Shown: positions 1 through 7,267, numbered from the stretch's first letter. The stretch is DNA of 23,209 nucleotides from Clostridiales bacterium (GCA_019423635.1 JAHZBA010000038.1:1-23209); one strand, 5' to 3'. Program-made: numbers and translations. The notes: generated by a model from the letters alone, not told the origin.

Positions 1-320
1 CCCTCCACCACGTTCTCGCAGGCGGACAGGTCCTGGTAGCACGCTTTGATCTGCAAAGCCGCCTGCATCACGTTCACGCCGTACTCCAGGGGCATCACGT
101 TCACGATCAGCTCGCAGCCCTCCGCCGCCTTGGCGATCTCCTCCACGTGGGCCGCGTTCACCTGCTTCGGCGTGCCCTTCTTCATCAGCTTACACACCGC
201 CTCCGCAGACGCCAGGTTGTAGTCTGCGCAGACGACCTCTTCAATGTTCGGCTCCTCGTCCAACCGCCGGCAGATCGTCGACCCCTGCGCTCCGCAGCCG
301 CATACCATCACTTTTTTCAT
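1..320 (-). CDS. Saccharopine dehydrogenase-like NADP-binding protein (partial, C-terminus outside window)
   Basis: Only the first 106 or so residues are present; the gene runs off the left edge. The protein starts MKKVMVCGCGAQGST, a Rossmann nucleotide-binding turn (GCGAQG at residues 8-13), and continues with a strand ending in an acidic residue (CADYN) and an NVMPLEYG segment. This layout is typical of the saccharopine dehydrogenase NADP-binding domain, as in Lys9/LysDH-like and carboxynorspermidine-type enzymes. Such enzymes reduce or oxidise secondary-amine amino acid conjugates in the cytosol; the actual substrate cannot be told from this fragment. The ATG at 318-320 follows an AAAGGAGAAG ribosome site. 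It lies about 200 bases downstream of the amino acid permease on the same strand, so the two probably share the leader at 2341-2606 and work on the same amino acid, though this is inference. Confidence 0.8.
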   Translation of the reverse strand, partial: MKKVMVCGCGAQGSTICRRLDEEPNIEEVVCADYNLASAEAVCKLMKKGTPKQVNAAHVEEIAKAAEGCELIVNVMPLEYGVNVMQAALQIKACYQDLSACENVVE

Positions 321-521
321 AACGCTTCTTCTCCTTTATTAAAAATTAAGGGTATACAAATTGTTTTTAGAGACAACCGGTCACGAAACCAACCTGTCGC
401 CCAAAAAGCATTTCCCGGGAAAATTTGGGTATTAAAAGGGATTTTGCCTGCACTGACCCGGGACCGGACAGGAAATATCCCGGTCTGGCCCTCATGGGAC
501 AGTGATTTAGATTACGAAATG
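321..521 (-). other. Intergenic spacer between permease and saccharopine dehydrogenase-like gene
   Basis: About 200 bases without a gene. On the minus strand it becomes AT-rich close to the dehydrogenase start. A short stem (GACCGG with CCGGTC, around 473-515) follows the permease stop but has no T-run, so I do not call a terminator. No convincing separate promoter for the dehydrogenase is visible; co-transcription with the permease is likely. Confidence 0.4.
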
Positions 522-2255
522 TTATTTCCCGCTCTTCTCCGGCAGAGTGTCCACACCGGGCACTGCGCCGTGGAACTCCCGGATGATATCGTCCAGGCGC
601 TCCTTGCGGATGGCCTCCAGCTTCGCAAGCTCCGGTCCCTCGGTCTTCTTGCCGATCTGGCGCAGAATCAGACCGCCGATCAGAAGCGCCGCGCCCAGGG
701 CCGCGCACAGGATAATCATGCCGTAGAAGTTGCTGAACAGGCCGCTCTCATACTCCTCCAGATAGTACTCCACGCCGTAATCCCGCTCGTAGAAGTACAG
801 GAAGATGGCGCCGCCGATGGACAGCAGGCCGAACAGCCAGCAGTAGTCGCCGATGTGGATGAGGTCGCCCAGATCCAGCTTCGTCTTGGGATTCAGGGGG
901 TAGACCTCGGGGTCGTCCAGCACCCGGCCCTTATAGACCCACTTGCACAGCATGTAGGCGATGAGGCCGCCGAAGATGGCCACGAAGCCCACCACAAAGT
1001 ACTCGGTGCCGTTGACGTAGATGATGATCAGGCTCACCAGAATCACCAGGGCGGAACAGAGATACAGTCCGAAGTTTCCGCCGGGCATCACCGTCAGGCC
1101 CATCTTTTTCCGCTCCTCCGCGGGATAGAGCTTTCGGGCCTTGAGGACACAGGCTGCGATCATCACATAGAGGTAGATCTGAATGGGATTGGTGACCATG
1201 ACCAGGGTGGTGAAGTCGAACTGGCAGGTGATGATGGTGAAGATGGCCAGCAGGATGATGGACACCGTGGGGATGCCCCGCTTATCCACCTTGTTCATGA
1301 TGAGCGGGAACATGTGGTCGTCCGCCATGACGAAGAAGGCCCGGGAGCCGTGGGCGATGTAGGAGCAGAAAATAGAGCAGTTGGAGATGATGGCAACGAT
1401 CACGAACATCACACCGGCCCAGCTGCCCACGTGCTGAATCAGCACGTCCGCGTAGCCGACCGCGCCGCCGCCCTGCTCCGTGGACCAGGCGTCCCAGCTG
1501 CCGATGGCCGCCAGCGCCGCCAGGGTGGGCAGGATGTAGCTCAGGGCAATGATGGGCTGGCTCAGCCGCATGGCCTTGGGAATCAGCTGGGGATTCTCCA
1601 TCTCCTGGGCCATGTTGGACATGCACTCATAGCCCATATACATCCACACGATGATGGCGATGCTCTCGCCGATGGAGTGGACCAGGCCCTCGTCAGGATT
1701 GAAGAAGGGCTCAATGGGGTTAAAGTTCCAGTTCATAAAGCCCACGATGGCCACGGCGGCGAAGGCCACCACCACCATGACGGTGAAGAAGGTCTCCAGG
1801 CGCTCCAGCCAGTCCAGGCCGATGATGTTGATGACGGTAAAGATGATTACCACGCCCACCTTCACCGCGAAGGTGGCGGCGTCGGACAGGTCAATGAGCT
1901 TGGCGGCATAGCCGGCAACCAATGCGCAGTACTCCGCCTGGCAAAGCCACGTGGTCAGAGCGGACCACAGGCCCACCTGCCAGCCCCAGAACTCGCCGAA
2001 GGTCTCCCGGCCCCAGGCGTACACGCCGCCTTCTGCGGGGAAGAGGGAGCCCAGCTCGCCCACCATTTCGCAAAGGGGGAAGGACCAGACAAAGGGGAAA
2101 ATAATCAGCATCATGATGGTGACGCCCGGGCCTGCGGCTGCAATGGCCTCCTCAATGCCGAAGCAGCCCGCCGCCACGAAGGAAAAGATCAGGGCAATCA
2201 CGCCAATCAGTGACAGCTTTGACTTTTTCAGGGATTCTGTATTCTTGGAATCCAT
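522..2255 (-). CDS. APC superfamily amino acid permease
   Basis: A 577-residue polytopic membrane protein that should import or exchange an amino acid across the cytoplasmic membrane. The first helix carries the glycine-rich break expected in APC transporters (AAGCFGIEEA), followed by the family-typical FPAEGGVYAW segment and roughly a dozen further hydrophobic helices. The hydrophilic C-terminal tail after the last helix is rich in charged residues. Two in-frame ATGs lie six bases apart. The first (2261) overlaps the GGAGG ribosome site itself, so the second at 2253-2255, with a six-base spacer, is the real start. The gene sits behind a promoter and a glycine-riboswitch-like leader with terminator, and in front of a saccharopine-dehydrogenase-like gene. 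The substrate is not certain: glycine or another small amino acid would fit the leader, and a lysine-type compound would fit the neighbour. Confidence 0.88.
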   Translation of the reverse strand: MDSKNTESLKKSKLSLIGVIALIFSFVAAGCFGIEEAIAAAGPGVTIMMLIIFPFVWSFPLCEMVGELGSLFPAEGGVYAWGRETFGEFWGWQVGLWSALTTWLCQAEYCALVAGYAAKLIDLSDAATFAVKVGVVIIFTVINIIGLDWLERLETFFTVMVVVAFAAVAIVGFMNWNFNPIEPFFNPDEGLVHSIGESIAIIVWMYMGYECMSNMAQEMENPQLIPKAMRLSQPIIALSYILPTLAALAAIGSWDAWSTEQGGGAVGYADVLIQHVGSWAGVMFVIVAIISNCSIFCSYIAHGSRAFFVMADDHMFPLIMNKVDKRGIPTVSIILLAIFTIITCQFDFTTLVMVTNPIQIYLYVMIAACVLKARKLYPAEERKKMGLTVMPGGNFGLYLCSALVILVSLIIIYVNGTEYFVVGFVAIFGGLIAYMLCKWVYKGRVLDDPEVYPLNPKTKLDLGDLIHIGDYCWLFGLLSIGGAIFLYFYERDYGVEYYLEEYESGLFSNFYGMIILCAALGAALLIGGLILRQIGKKTEGPELAKLEAIRKERLDDIIREFHGAVPGVDTLPEKSGK

Positions 2256-2340
2256 TTTCATCCTCCTTTTTCACACACGCGATTCTCTAATCTATATCTA
2301 TCAAAGAATTGGGACTTCCCCCATTCTCTGCTTATGAATA

Positions 2341-2388
2341 TAAAAAAAGACATAGGAACATTACTTGCGTAATTTCCTCTGTCTTTTT
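2341..2388 (-). terminator. Intrinsic terminator (riboswitch expression platform) ahead of the permease
   Basis: On the minus strand AAAGACA (2380-2386) pairs with TGTCTTT (2346-2352). The stem continues through GGAA/TTCC with one mismatch and is capped by an inner ATTAC-GCAA-GTAAT hairpin, followed by a run of seven T. The 5' arm contains the GACAGAGG segment that normally ends a glycine riboswitch, as in the Bacillus subtilis gcvT leader, where the same segment forms the terminator. Ligand binding would be expected to hold this segment and allow read-through into the permease, an ON switch; that last point is inferred from the known family. Confidence 0.85.
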
Positions 2389-2520
2389 GCCAGTTGGTTA
2401 TCGCCTCATTGGCGCCGCAGATGCGGTCTTTCCAAAGTTCCGTCGAACGACCTTTTCTTTACCTGTCAGTTTCAATGAGGGGTTCGCTCGCCGCCTCACA
2501 TTTCCGCGTCGGTCTTCCTC
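2389..2520 (-). promoter_or_regulatory. Glycine-riboswitch-like tandem leader (divergent)
   Basis: Read on the minus strand, this leader matches the tandem glycine riboswitch at several places: GAGCGAACC ... GAAACTGACAGGTAAAG for the 3' part of aptamer 1, CGACGGAACTTTGGAAAGACC for the linker and 5' arm of aptamer 2, a perfect P2 hairpin CCGCA-TC-TGCGG, then CGCCAATGAGGC and GGCAAAAAGACAGAGG. The order and spacing follow the gcvT leader. The binding cores are not canonical. Aptamer 1 seems to lack the usual CCGAAG stretch, and aptamer 2 has AATGAGG where GAAGGRG is usual, a very short P3 and a shortened CTCTCAGG element. It may be a degenerate switch, a singlet-plus-ghost version, or one with changed specificity. 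Family assignment is by eye; a covariance-model search would settle it. Confidence 0.68.
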
Positions 2521-2577
2521 TTGGTAGGAATGTTTCGGATCGTTGTCATACGGGTTCTATTCAGTTTTGTTGTATTT

Positions 2578-2606
2578 ATTATAGGTCCTTAAAATTTTAA
2601 AATCAA
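2578..2606 (-). promoter_or_regulatory. Sigma-A promoter of the permease unit
   Basis: On the minus strand TTGATT (2601-2606) and a perfect TATAAT (2578-2583) are separated by 17 bases. The predicted start near 2571 places the riboswitch-like leader about 50 bases into the transcript. A direct repeat of GTAAAAATC (plus-strand 2630-2638 and 2641-2649, one helical turn apart) lies just upstream of the -35 and could act as an UP element or activator site; that is only a suggestion. Confidence 0.85.
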
Positions 2607-2649
2607 TTCGATTTTTAACCAAGGTTTGCGTAAAAATCTTGTAAAAATC

Positions 2650-2868
2650 AAACAACAAAATTTCCCAGATTTGACTCTCTCCTGTGGACATTAGGAGGAC
2701 GCAGCTGTACCTTTCTGTCCGAAAACAACCGCGTTCTCCACCGGATGTCCGGCGGCAGAGGCAAGCCGCGCTCCAAACTGCGGGAGTGTCCCCATGGCAG
2801 AGCTTCTCATCGGTCTGTCTCCCCGTGCTTCGCGGCCTCTCCAATCGAACGGCAGGGGCAATGTCTTC
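2650..2868. other. Spacer between divergent units
   Basis: This stretch lies between the permease promoter and the promoter of the S51-like gene. Short open frames here lack ribosome sites and look like chance. I see no structured RNA or repeat in it beyond a few short inverted repeats. Confidence 0.4.
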
Positions 2869-2897
2869 TTGACTGCGTCTTTGATTTTTGCTACAGT
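2869..2897 (+). promoter_or_regulatory. Promoter of the S51-like / PHP operon
   Basis: TTGACT (2869-2874) and TACAGT (2892-2897) with a 17-base spacer that is rich in T. It points to a start around 2904 and a leader of about 40 bases before the ATG at 2943. Confidence 0.65.
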
Positions 2898-2942
2898 AAA
2901 TACAAAAATGGCCTGTTCAGCGGCCTGGAGAGGAGTTTCCCA

Positions 2943-3692
2943 ATGATTGCATTTCTGACCAGCAGCCCCAGTCCCGCACAGCTGCCGCAGGGTGTCCGAA
3001 GGCCCTGCCGCCTGCGCCGGGAAAACGGCTTTTTAGACCGTCTCTCCGCCGTCTGGCCCAGCCAGGCCCGGTGTCTCTTGATCTGCGCGGAGCCAGAGAA
3101 TGGAGCGGAAAACGACGCCATGGGCCAGAACCTCCGGGAATCCCTCCTTCTCAGCGGCCTGTCCGTCTCCTCCTTCCGGATCTGCGACAGCCGCACCGCC
3201 TCCTCCCTGCCCCAGCGGCTGGCGGAGAGCCAGGTGGTGATTCTCTCCGGCGGCCACACCCTCACCCAGAACCGTTTCTTCCGCCGGCTGGAGCTGAGGC
3301 GGCTGATCCGGGGCTTTGACGGTGTGCTGCTGGGGATCAGCGGCGGGTCCATGAACTGTGGAGAGGTGGTGTACGCCCAGCCGGAGCGGGAGGGGGAGAC
3401 CGCAGATCCCAATTACCAGCGCTTCCCCACGGGGCTGGGTCTGACGGAGCTCATGATTTTGCCCCACTACCAGCTTTTGAAGGACCAGCGGCTGGACGGC
3501 CTGCGGCTCATCGAGGACGTGGCTCTGCCGGACAGCATGGGCCGGTCCTTCCTGGCTCTGCCGGACGGCAGCTACGTGGTGCTCCGGGACGGCCGGACCG
3601 AGGTGGCCGGCGAGGCCTATGTGATCCGGGACGGAAGTCTCCGCCGGTATGGCGGCGGCGCCCCGGCGGGTTTGGGGAGGGATCTGCCATGA
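2943..3692 (+). CDS. Peptidase S51 / type 1 glutamine amidotransferase-like protein
   Basis: A 249-residue cytosolic protein related to dipeptidase E and cyanophycinase. The key features are a LSGGHTLTQNRFF segment (residues 101-113), matching the SGG-N loop of the family, and GISGGSMN (131-138), the nucleophile elbow with Ser133 in the position of the catalytic serine (usually GxSAG). Family members cut aspartyl peptides or cyanophycin, but the elbow here is GISGG, so the substrate is uncertain. The open frame extends further upstream, but the ATG at 2943 has a GGAGAGGAG site at the right distance and lies just after a promoter, so the longer start is rejected. Its stop overlaps the start of the PHP gene (ATGA), which implies translational coupling. 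Confidence 0.75.
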   Translation: MIAFLTSSPSPAQLPQGVRRPCRLRRENGFLDRLSAVWPSQARCLLICAEPENGAENDAMGQNLRESLLLSGLSVSSFRICDSRTASSLPQRLAESQVVILSGGHTLTQNRFFRRLELRRLIRGFDGVLLGISGGSMNCGEVVYAQPEREGETADPNYQRFPTGLGLTELMILPHYQLLKDQRLDGLRLIEDVALPDSMGRSFLALPDGSYVVLRDGRTEVAGEAYVIRDGSLRRYGGGAPAGLGRDLP

Positions 3693-4426
3693 TGGATTCT
3701 TCGCCATGCGGCGCCCGCTTTCCCCTGGACATCCACACCCACTCCCTGGTCAGCGGCCACGCCTACGGGACCATCCGGGAGATGGCCCAGGCCGCCGCGG
3801 AGCGGGGGCTGGAGCTTCTGGGCGTCAGCGAGCACGGCCCCGGCATCCCCGGCACCTGCGAGCCCATCTACTTCTCCAATCTCCGGGCGGCGCCCCGGCG
3901 CCTCTACGGCGTGGAGCTCCTCTACGGCTGCGAGGCCAATGTCCTCAACGACGGGACGATCTCCCTGAAAACCTACGCAGACCGGGTGGACTACATTCTG
4001 GCCGGCATCCATGCCCAGTGCTATCAGGACGCGGGCCGGACGCAGAATACGGATCATGTGATCTCCTGCATGCGGCATGAGAAGGTCTTTTTCATCTCCC
4101 ACCCGGACGACGACCACACCCCCCTGGACTACGAGCGCCTGGTACAGGGGGCCAAGGCCCACCACGTGGCTCTGGAGGTGAACAACAGCTCCTTTTTGAA
4201 GCAGGAGAAGCGGCTGAACTGCGTGGAGAACTACCGGACCATGCTGGGACTGTGCCAGCTCCACCGCGTCCCTATCCTGTTGAGCTCCGATGCCCACGAC
4301 CCGGACCAGGTGGGCCGGTTCACGGAAGCCGCGGCTCTGCTGGAAGAGCTGAGCTTTGACGAGGAGCTGATCCTCAATACCAGCGTGGAGCGGCTGAAGG
4401 ATTTTCTCCGGTCCGGAACGGCATGA
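3689..4426 (+). CDS. PHP-domain phosphatase/hydrolase, YcdX-like
   Basis: A 245-residue protein with the metal-binding set of the PHP (polymerase and histidinol phosphatase) family: DIHTH (14-18), His23 in SGHAYG, SEHG (Glu48/His49 region), Glu82 in CEANV, His108 in AGIHAQ, His138 in SHPDDD, and SDAHD with Asp201 and His203. Length and motif order match the YcdX subfamily, trinuclear-zinc phosphoesterases of uncertain physiological substrate. Two ATGs (3689 and 3692) lie side by side behind GGGGAGGG; the first overlaps the upstream stop. The gene is second in a two-gene operon and is followed at once by a strong hairpin terminator. Confidence 0.85.
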   Translation: MMDSSPCGARFPLDIHTHSLVSGHAYGTIREMAQAAAERGLELLGVSEHGPGIPGTCEPIYFSNLRAAPRRLYGVELLYGCEANVLNDGTISLKTYADRVDYILAGIHAQCYQDAGRTQNTDHVISCMRHEKVFFISHPDDDHTPLDYERLVQGAKAHHVALEVNNSSFLKQEKRLNCVENYRTMLGLCQLHRVPILLSSDAHDPDQVGRFTEAAALLEELSFDEELILNTSVERLKDFLRSGTA

Positions 4427-4429
4427 CAC

Positions 4430-4457
4430 AGGAGGCGTCCCTTTCGGGACGCCTCCT
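4430..4457 (+). terminator. Hairpin terminator of the S51/PHP operon
   Basis: A perfect 12-base-pair stem (AGGAGGCGTCCC with GGGACGCCTCCT) and a TTTC loop start four bases after the stop codon. The following sequence (GCCGCGTTTGTCTTC) has only a modest T content, so termination may be partial. Confidence 0.7.
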
Positions 4458-4464
4458 GCCGCGT

Positions 4465-4495
4465 TTGTCTTCACCCACTTGGGATGTACTATAGT
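4465..4495 (+). promoter_or_regulatory. Possible weak promoter facing the palindromic element
   Basis: TATAGT (4490-4495) with TTGTCT (4465-4470) at a long spacing of 19 bases. If used, transcription would begin almost exactly at the first big hairpin (4503). The -10 is itself part of the palindrome ACTATAGT, so this may be chance. Confidence 0.3.
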
Positions 4496-4502
4496 CACCG
4501 CA

Positions 4503-4688
4503 GTTGAAAAGAGGGAAATACCTCTTTTCAACCCCGGGGCGGCGCGTACGCGCCCCAGGAGCCGTGAAACGTCTTGGCGGTGGACTTCCTAGTCAAAACA
4601 CGGTACATTTTATGTGCCGGCAGGCGATGCCTGCCTTGAACATCGGAATACCGATTTTCAAGTGTTTTGACGATACAGGGAAATCCCC
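4503..4688. repeat. Dense palindromic element, predicted four-way-junction fold
   Basis: A series of nested inverted repeats with no supported gene. It begins with a perfect 12-bp hairpin (GTTGAAAAGAGG, 4503-4514, with 4521-4532) and a GC-rich hairpin (4536-4556). Then a 10-bp outer helix, GTCAAAACAC (4592-4601) with GTGTTTTGAC (4662-4671), encloses three hairpins that abut exactly: 4602-4618 (GGTACA/TGTGCC), 4619-4635 (GGCAGGC/GCCTGCC) and 4636-4661 (TTGAA, ATCGG/CCGAT, TTCAA). No base is left unpaired at the junction. The outer helix continues imperfectly into 4582-4590 with 4677-4686. The fold works on either strand. It could be a structured RNA, a non-autonomous mobile or repeat element, or a recombination site. 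I do not recognise it. It covers the last codons of the leftward gene at 4658-5359. Confidence 0.75.
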
Positions 4689-5359
4689 TTCTGCTGAAAA
4701 AACCAGAACCCTCCGGCAGCAGCCCGTGCCGCCTCACTGATGCGAACTCTGGTCCGCACCTGTCTGCCGTCCACAAAAAGCGTCAACGGACGGGTGATCG
4801 CCTGAATGCGCCCTTTCAGCAGCAGGAAATCCCGATAAGCCCCCAGTCCCTCCACGCTCTGCAGCGGGCCATACGCTCCGGTGCCCGGGTCCTGGAACTG
4901 AATTTTTTTAGGATAGGAGATCTCCCAGCCCATCACATTCTCCGGGTACTGGGTATAGGAGACGCGGGTACTGAGGACCGCCTTCCCGTCCCTGTCCCGC
5001 ATGGGCGTCAAGGTGAAGGGAGCCGCACTGACGCAGGGCTGGTCAAAGTCGGCTCTCTGCCAGAGCTCTCCCTGGTACAGGTGCGGATGGCCATACCGGC
5101 AGCGGCCGAGATCGGTGGTCAGCCCCTGGACGCACAGCAGAGGATAATGGGTCTCCCAGATCAGCTTCTCCCCTGCTGCCAGACGGCCGAACAGCTCCCG
5201 GCAGAGCTCCAGATACGTCTCCTGTGGGGACTCCCGATACCCCTGGGGCACGTGTGCATTGTGGATGACGCAGTGAAACCCGGTAAGACAGCGGGCCCAC
5301 TCCTCCGGCGTCACGAGAAAGGGAGCAATCGTCCAGCCGGACACCAGCCATTTGACCAT
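4658..5359 (-). CDS. Hypothetical protein (233 aa), C-terminus inside palindromic element
   Basis: I do not recognise a family. The protein starts MVKWLVSGWTIAPF and has no clear signal peptide or membrane helix; it is rich in aromatic residues and has several His and Cys residues scattered without a motif. The start at 5357-5359 is chosen because AGAGGAGG lies six bases upstream; longer versions start within the preceding hairpin region. It follows the membrane protein gene (5450-7267) on the same strand after 90 bases containing a long hairpin, so it may be the second gene of that unit. The last nine residues (GISLYRQNT) and the stop are encoded by the palindromic element, which suggests that the native C-terminus was replaced or that the element supplies the stop. 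Confidence 0.6.
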   Translation of the reverse strand: MVKWLVSGWTIAPFLVTPEEWARCLTGFHCVIHNAHVPQGYRESPQETYLELCRELFGRLAAGEKLIWETHYPLLCVQGLTTDLGRCRYGHPHLYQGELWQRADFDQPCVSAAPFTLTPMRDRDGKAVLSTRVSYTQYPENVMGWEISYPKKIQFQDPGTGAYGPLQSVEGLGAYRDFLLLKGRIQAITRPLTLFVDGRQVRTRVRISEAARAAAGGFWFFQQKGISLYRQNT

Positions 5360-5409
5360 GGAAGCCCTCCTCTCCAGTTCTCTAAGGTGAGCAGGCATTT
5401 GACGCATAA

Positions 5410-5444
5410 GGGCAGAGGGCATCCTGCAAGAATGCCCTCTGCCC
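5410..5444. repeat. Perfect 13-bp hairpin between two leftward genes
   Basis: GGGCAGAGGGCAT (5410-5422) pairs with ATGCCCTCTGCCC (5432-5444), loop of nine. The T-run lies on the plus-strand side (TTTTTT after 5445) and is the complement of the stop codon region of the leftward membrane-protein gene. In the direction of transcription (minus) the stem is followed only by CTTATGCG, so it is a poor terminator for that gene; an RNA-processing or partial-attenuation role between the two genes is possible. Confidence 0.55.
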
Positions 5445-5449
5445 GTTTT

Positions 5450-7267
5450 TTACCGGGAAGCCTCCACTCCCTGGGGCGTCTCCTCCTCCCCCTCGAAGCG
5501 GAACCAGCTGCCCTCCACAATCCCGTCCTCCGGGAAGCTGGCGGTATAGAGGGTATAGCCGTACTCAATGCGGTCTCCCACATCCAGCAAAACGGCTCTT
5601 GGCACCTTGGCGGCGTCAAAGTCCAGATAGCCCACGCCGTATTCCAAGCGGACATAGTAGTGGGTATTCCCGCCGATGACGGAGGAGCGGATCTCGGCAA
5701 TCACGCCCCGGTCGCTCTTCTGCTCGCCGCTCTCCACGCCGGTGTCTCCCGCGCCGATGAGGCCGCGGTTGGCCAGGGTCCGGCGGTAGTTGCTCTCACA
5801 CTCGGCCACGGTGGCCCCGGTGGAGACAATGTCATACTGCTGGACATTCACCATGGCGAACATCTTCACAAGGCCGTCGGCGCCCTTCAGGGCCATGAAG
5901 TAGCTGGGCTGGTTGGCGATGTTCAAAAGCAGGGGGAAGGTGGCCTCGTAGCGCATCTGCTGCACCTGGCTCTCGGCGGAGGCCTTGGCGGAGTTCTCCG
6001 TGGCGCCGGCGCAGGGGTAGAACTTGGTCTCCTTGGTCCGCTGGTTGGAGAGGATGAAGCCGATGTTGGACTGGTCCGAGGTGACGGAGGTCACGCCGGT
6101 ATACATATACACATCGTCGTCAATGGCGATATAGTTCCAGCCGTCGGTGGTGACCGTCACATCCTTCTGGCCGAAGATGGAGTTCAAAAAGCCGTTGTGA
6201 TACATGCCGTAGTAGTCGTACTGCTGCATGATGATATCGTAGGAGTACACCCGGTCCACCCAGTTAGGGACCTGCTCGTAGTACTCGCTCTCCCCGGTGA
6301 CGGCGTTCACCAGCACCGCGCCCTTCACATCCGTTCCGCCGAAAAGGCCGATGGTCTTCACAATCCGGGAGCAGACCCAGTAGGGGGTCCCCTCCTCGTC
6401 GATCTCAAATACCGGCTCGTCGAACATCATGGCGGGATAGTGGAACCGCAGATGGCGGTACAGGTTCCGGCCGAAGTGCTCGGCAACCGTGTACTTCATG
6501 CCCTCCTCCAGGCGGACCACCTCCGCCTCCTGGCTCACCATGTCGATGACGATATAGGCGGGCAGACCGCCGGCGCGGTTGGTGAACCACTTGATAAGGT
6601 CCCCGTACCGCAGGGAGGTCACCCGGACGGGGCGCCCCTGGTAGTTGATCTGGGTATAGGTGGGCAGAATCTCAAACTGGGACACCATGTCGGCAAGCTC
6701 CCCCAGCTTCCGGGTACCCAGCTGAGCGGCGGAATCCGCGTCCAGCATGGGGATCTGGTCGTAGCTGATCTCCTCCACCTCGGCGGTGAAGTCCCCGGTG
6801 GACAGGGGCAGGAGCTTGGAGTAACTCCCCGCCCGCAGCACCACCCAGGAGGAGATGGCCCCCACGGCAATGGCAATCACCAGGGCCACCAGGACCAGAA
6901 AGGGCACGGCACACTGTTTTTTCACAAAACCGAAATACCCCTTGACGCCCTCCCCCTGAAAACCGGAGGTCACAACCGCGCAGATGCAGTACACGGCACA
7001 GACCAGAAAAGCGAAGACATAGAACTCCTCCGCGTGGAGGTTGATGGCCGGCAGCTCCACATAGAAATACGCCAGCGCAAACACCAGCGTCACCGCCAGG
7101 TTGATGAGGGTGCGGGTAAAGGCGTTGCCGATGGCCCTGCGGGGCTTGCGGGCTCTGCGCTCCCTGCGGGGCGGCGGCGTGGCTCCTCCCCTCTGCTGGA
7201 AGCCTCCAAATCCGCCGGATTGAAAATCACCGGGGTTGAAGCCGCCAAAATTCACGGAAAACGGCAT
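5450..7267 (-). CDS. Conserved-type membrane protein of unknown function, three TM helices and large C-terminal domain
   Basis: A 605-residue protein. The N-terminus is a Gly/Phe/Gln-rich low-complexity stretch (residues 6-28: NFGGF, GGFGGF), followed by a strongly basic Arg/Lys patch (33-45). Three hydrophobic helices follow at about 53-73, 82-101 and 119-145. The remaining 450 residues are mixed alpha/beta and would lie on one side of the membrane, probably outside. Patches such as a Tyr-rich stretch near MQQYDYYGMYHNG are visible, but no catalytic motif. I do not recognise a named family. The start at 7265-7267 has a GAGGAAGAG ribosome site; the longer frame beginning MFTNIRYDM would start within the promoter. 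It has its own promoter and may be co-transcribed with the 233-residue gene downstream. Confidence 0.75.
   Translation of the reverse strand: MPFSVNFGGFNPGDFQSGGFGGFQQRGGATPPPRRERRARKPRRAIGNAFTRTLINLAVTLVFALAYFYVELPAINLHAEEFYVFAFLVCAVYCICAVVTSGFQGEGVKGYFGFVKKQCAVPFLVLVALVIAIAVGAISSWVVLRAGSYSKLLPLSTGDFTAEVEEISYDQIPMLDADSAAQLGTRKLGELADMVSQFEILPTYTQINYQGRPVRVTSLRYGDLIKWFTNRAGGLPAYIVIDMVSQEAEVVRLEEGMKYTVAEHFGRNLYRHLRFHYPAMMFDEPVFEIDEEGTPYWVCSRIVKTIGLFGGTDVKGAVLVNAVTGESEYYEQVPNWVDRVYSYDIIMQQYDYYGMYHNGFLNSIFGQKDVTVTTDGWNYIAIDDDVYMYTGVTSVTSDQSNIGFILSNQRTKETKFYPCAGATENSAKASAESQVQQMRYEATFPLLLNIANQPSYFMALKGADGLVKMFAMVNVQQYDIVSTGATVAECESNYRRTLANRGLIGAGDTGVESGEQKSDRGVIAEIRSSVIGGNTHYYVRLEYGVGYLDFDAAKVPRAVLLDVGDRIEYGYTLYTASFPEDGIVEGSWFRFEGEEETPQGVEASR

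Noticed and set aside
147..2213. Long plus-strand open frame of 688 codons opposite the permease
   Set aside because: It is the antisense of the permease gene. Its protein is His/Asp/Gly-rich low complexity with no family features or ribosome site, an artefact of high GC.
4504..4740. Short plus-strand frame inside the palindromic element
   Set aside because: It reads straight through hairpins, has no ribosome site and ends in antisense of a gene. Structure explains the region better than coding.
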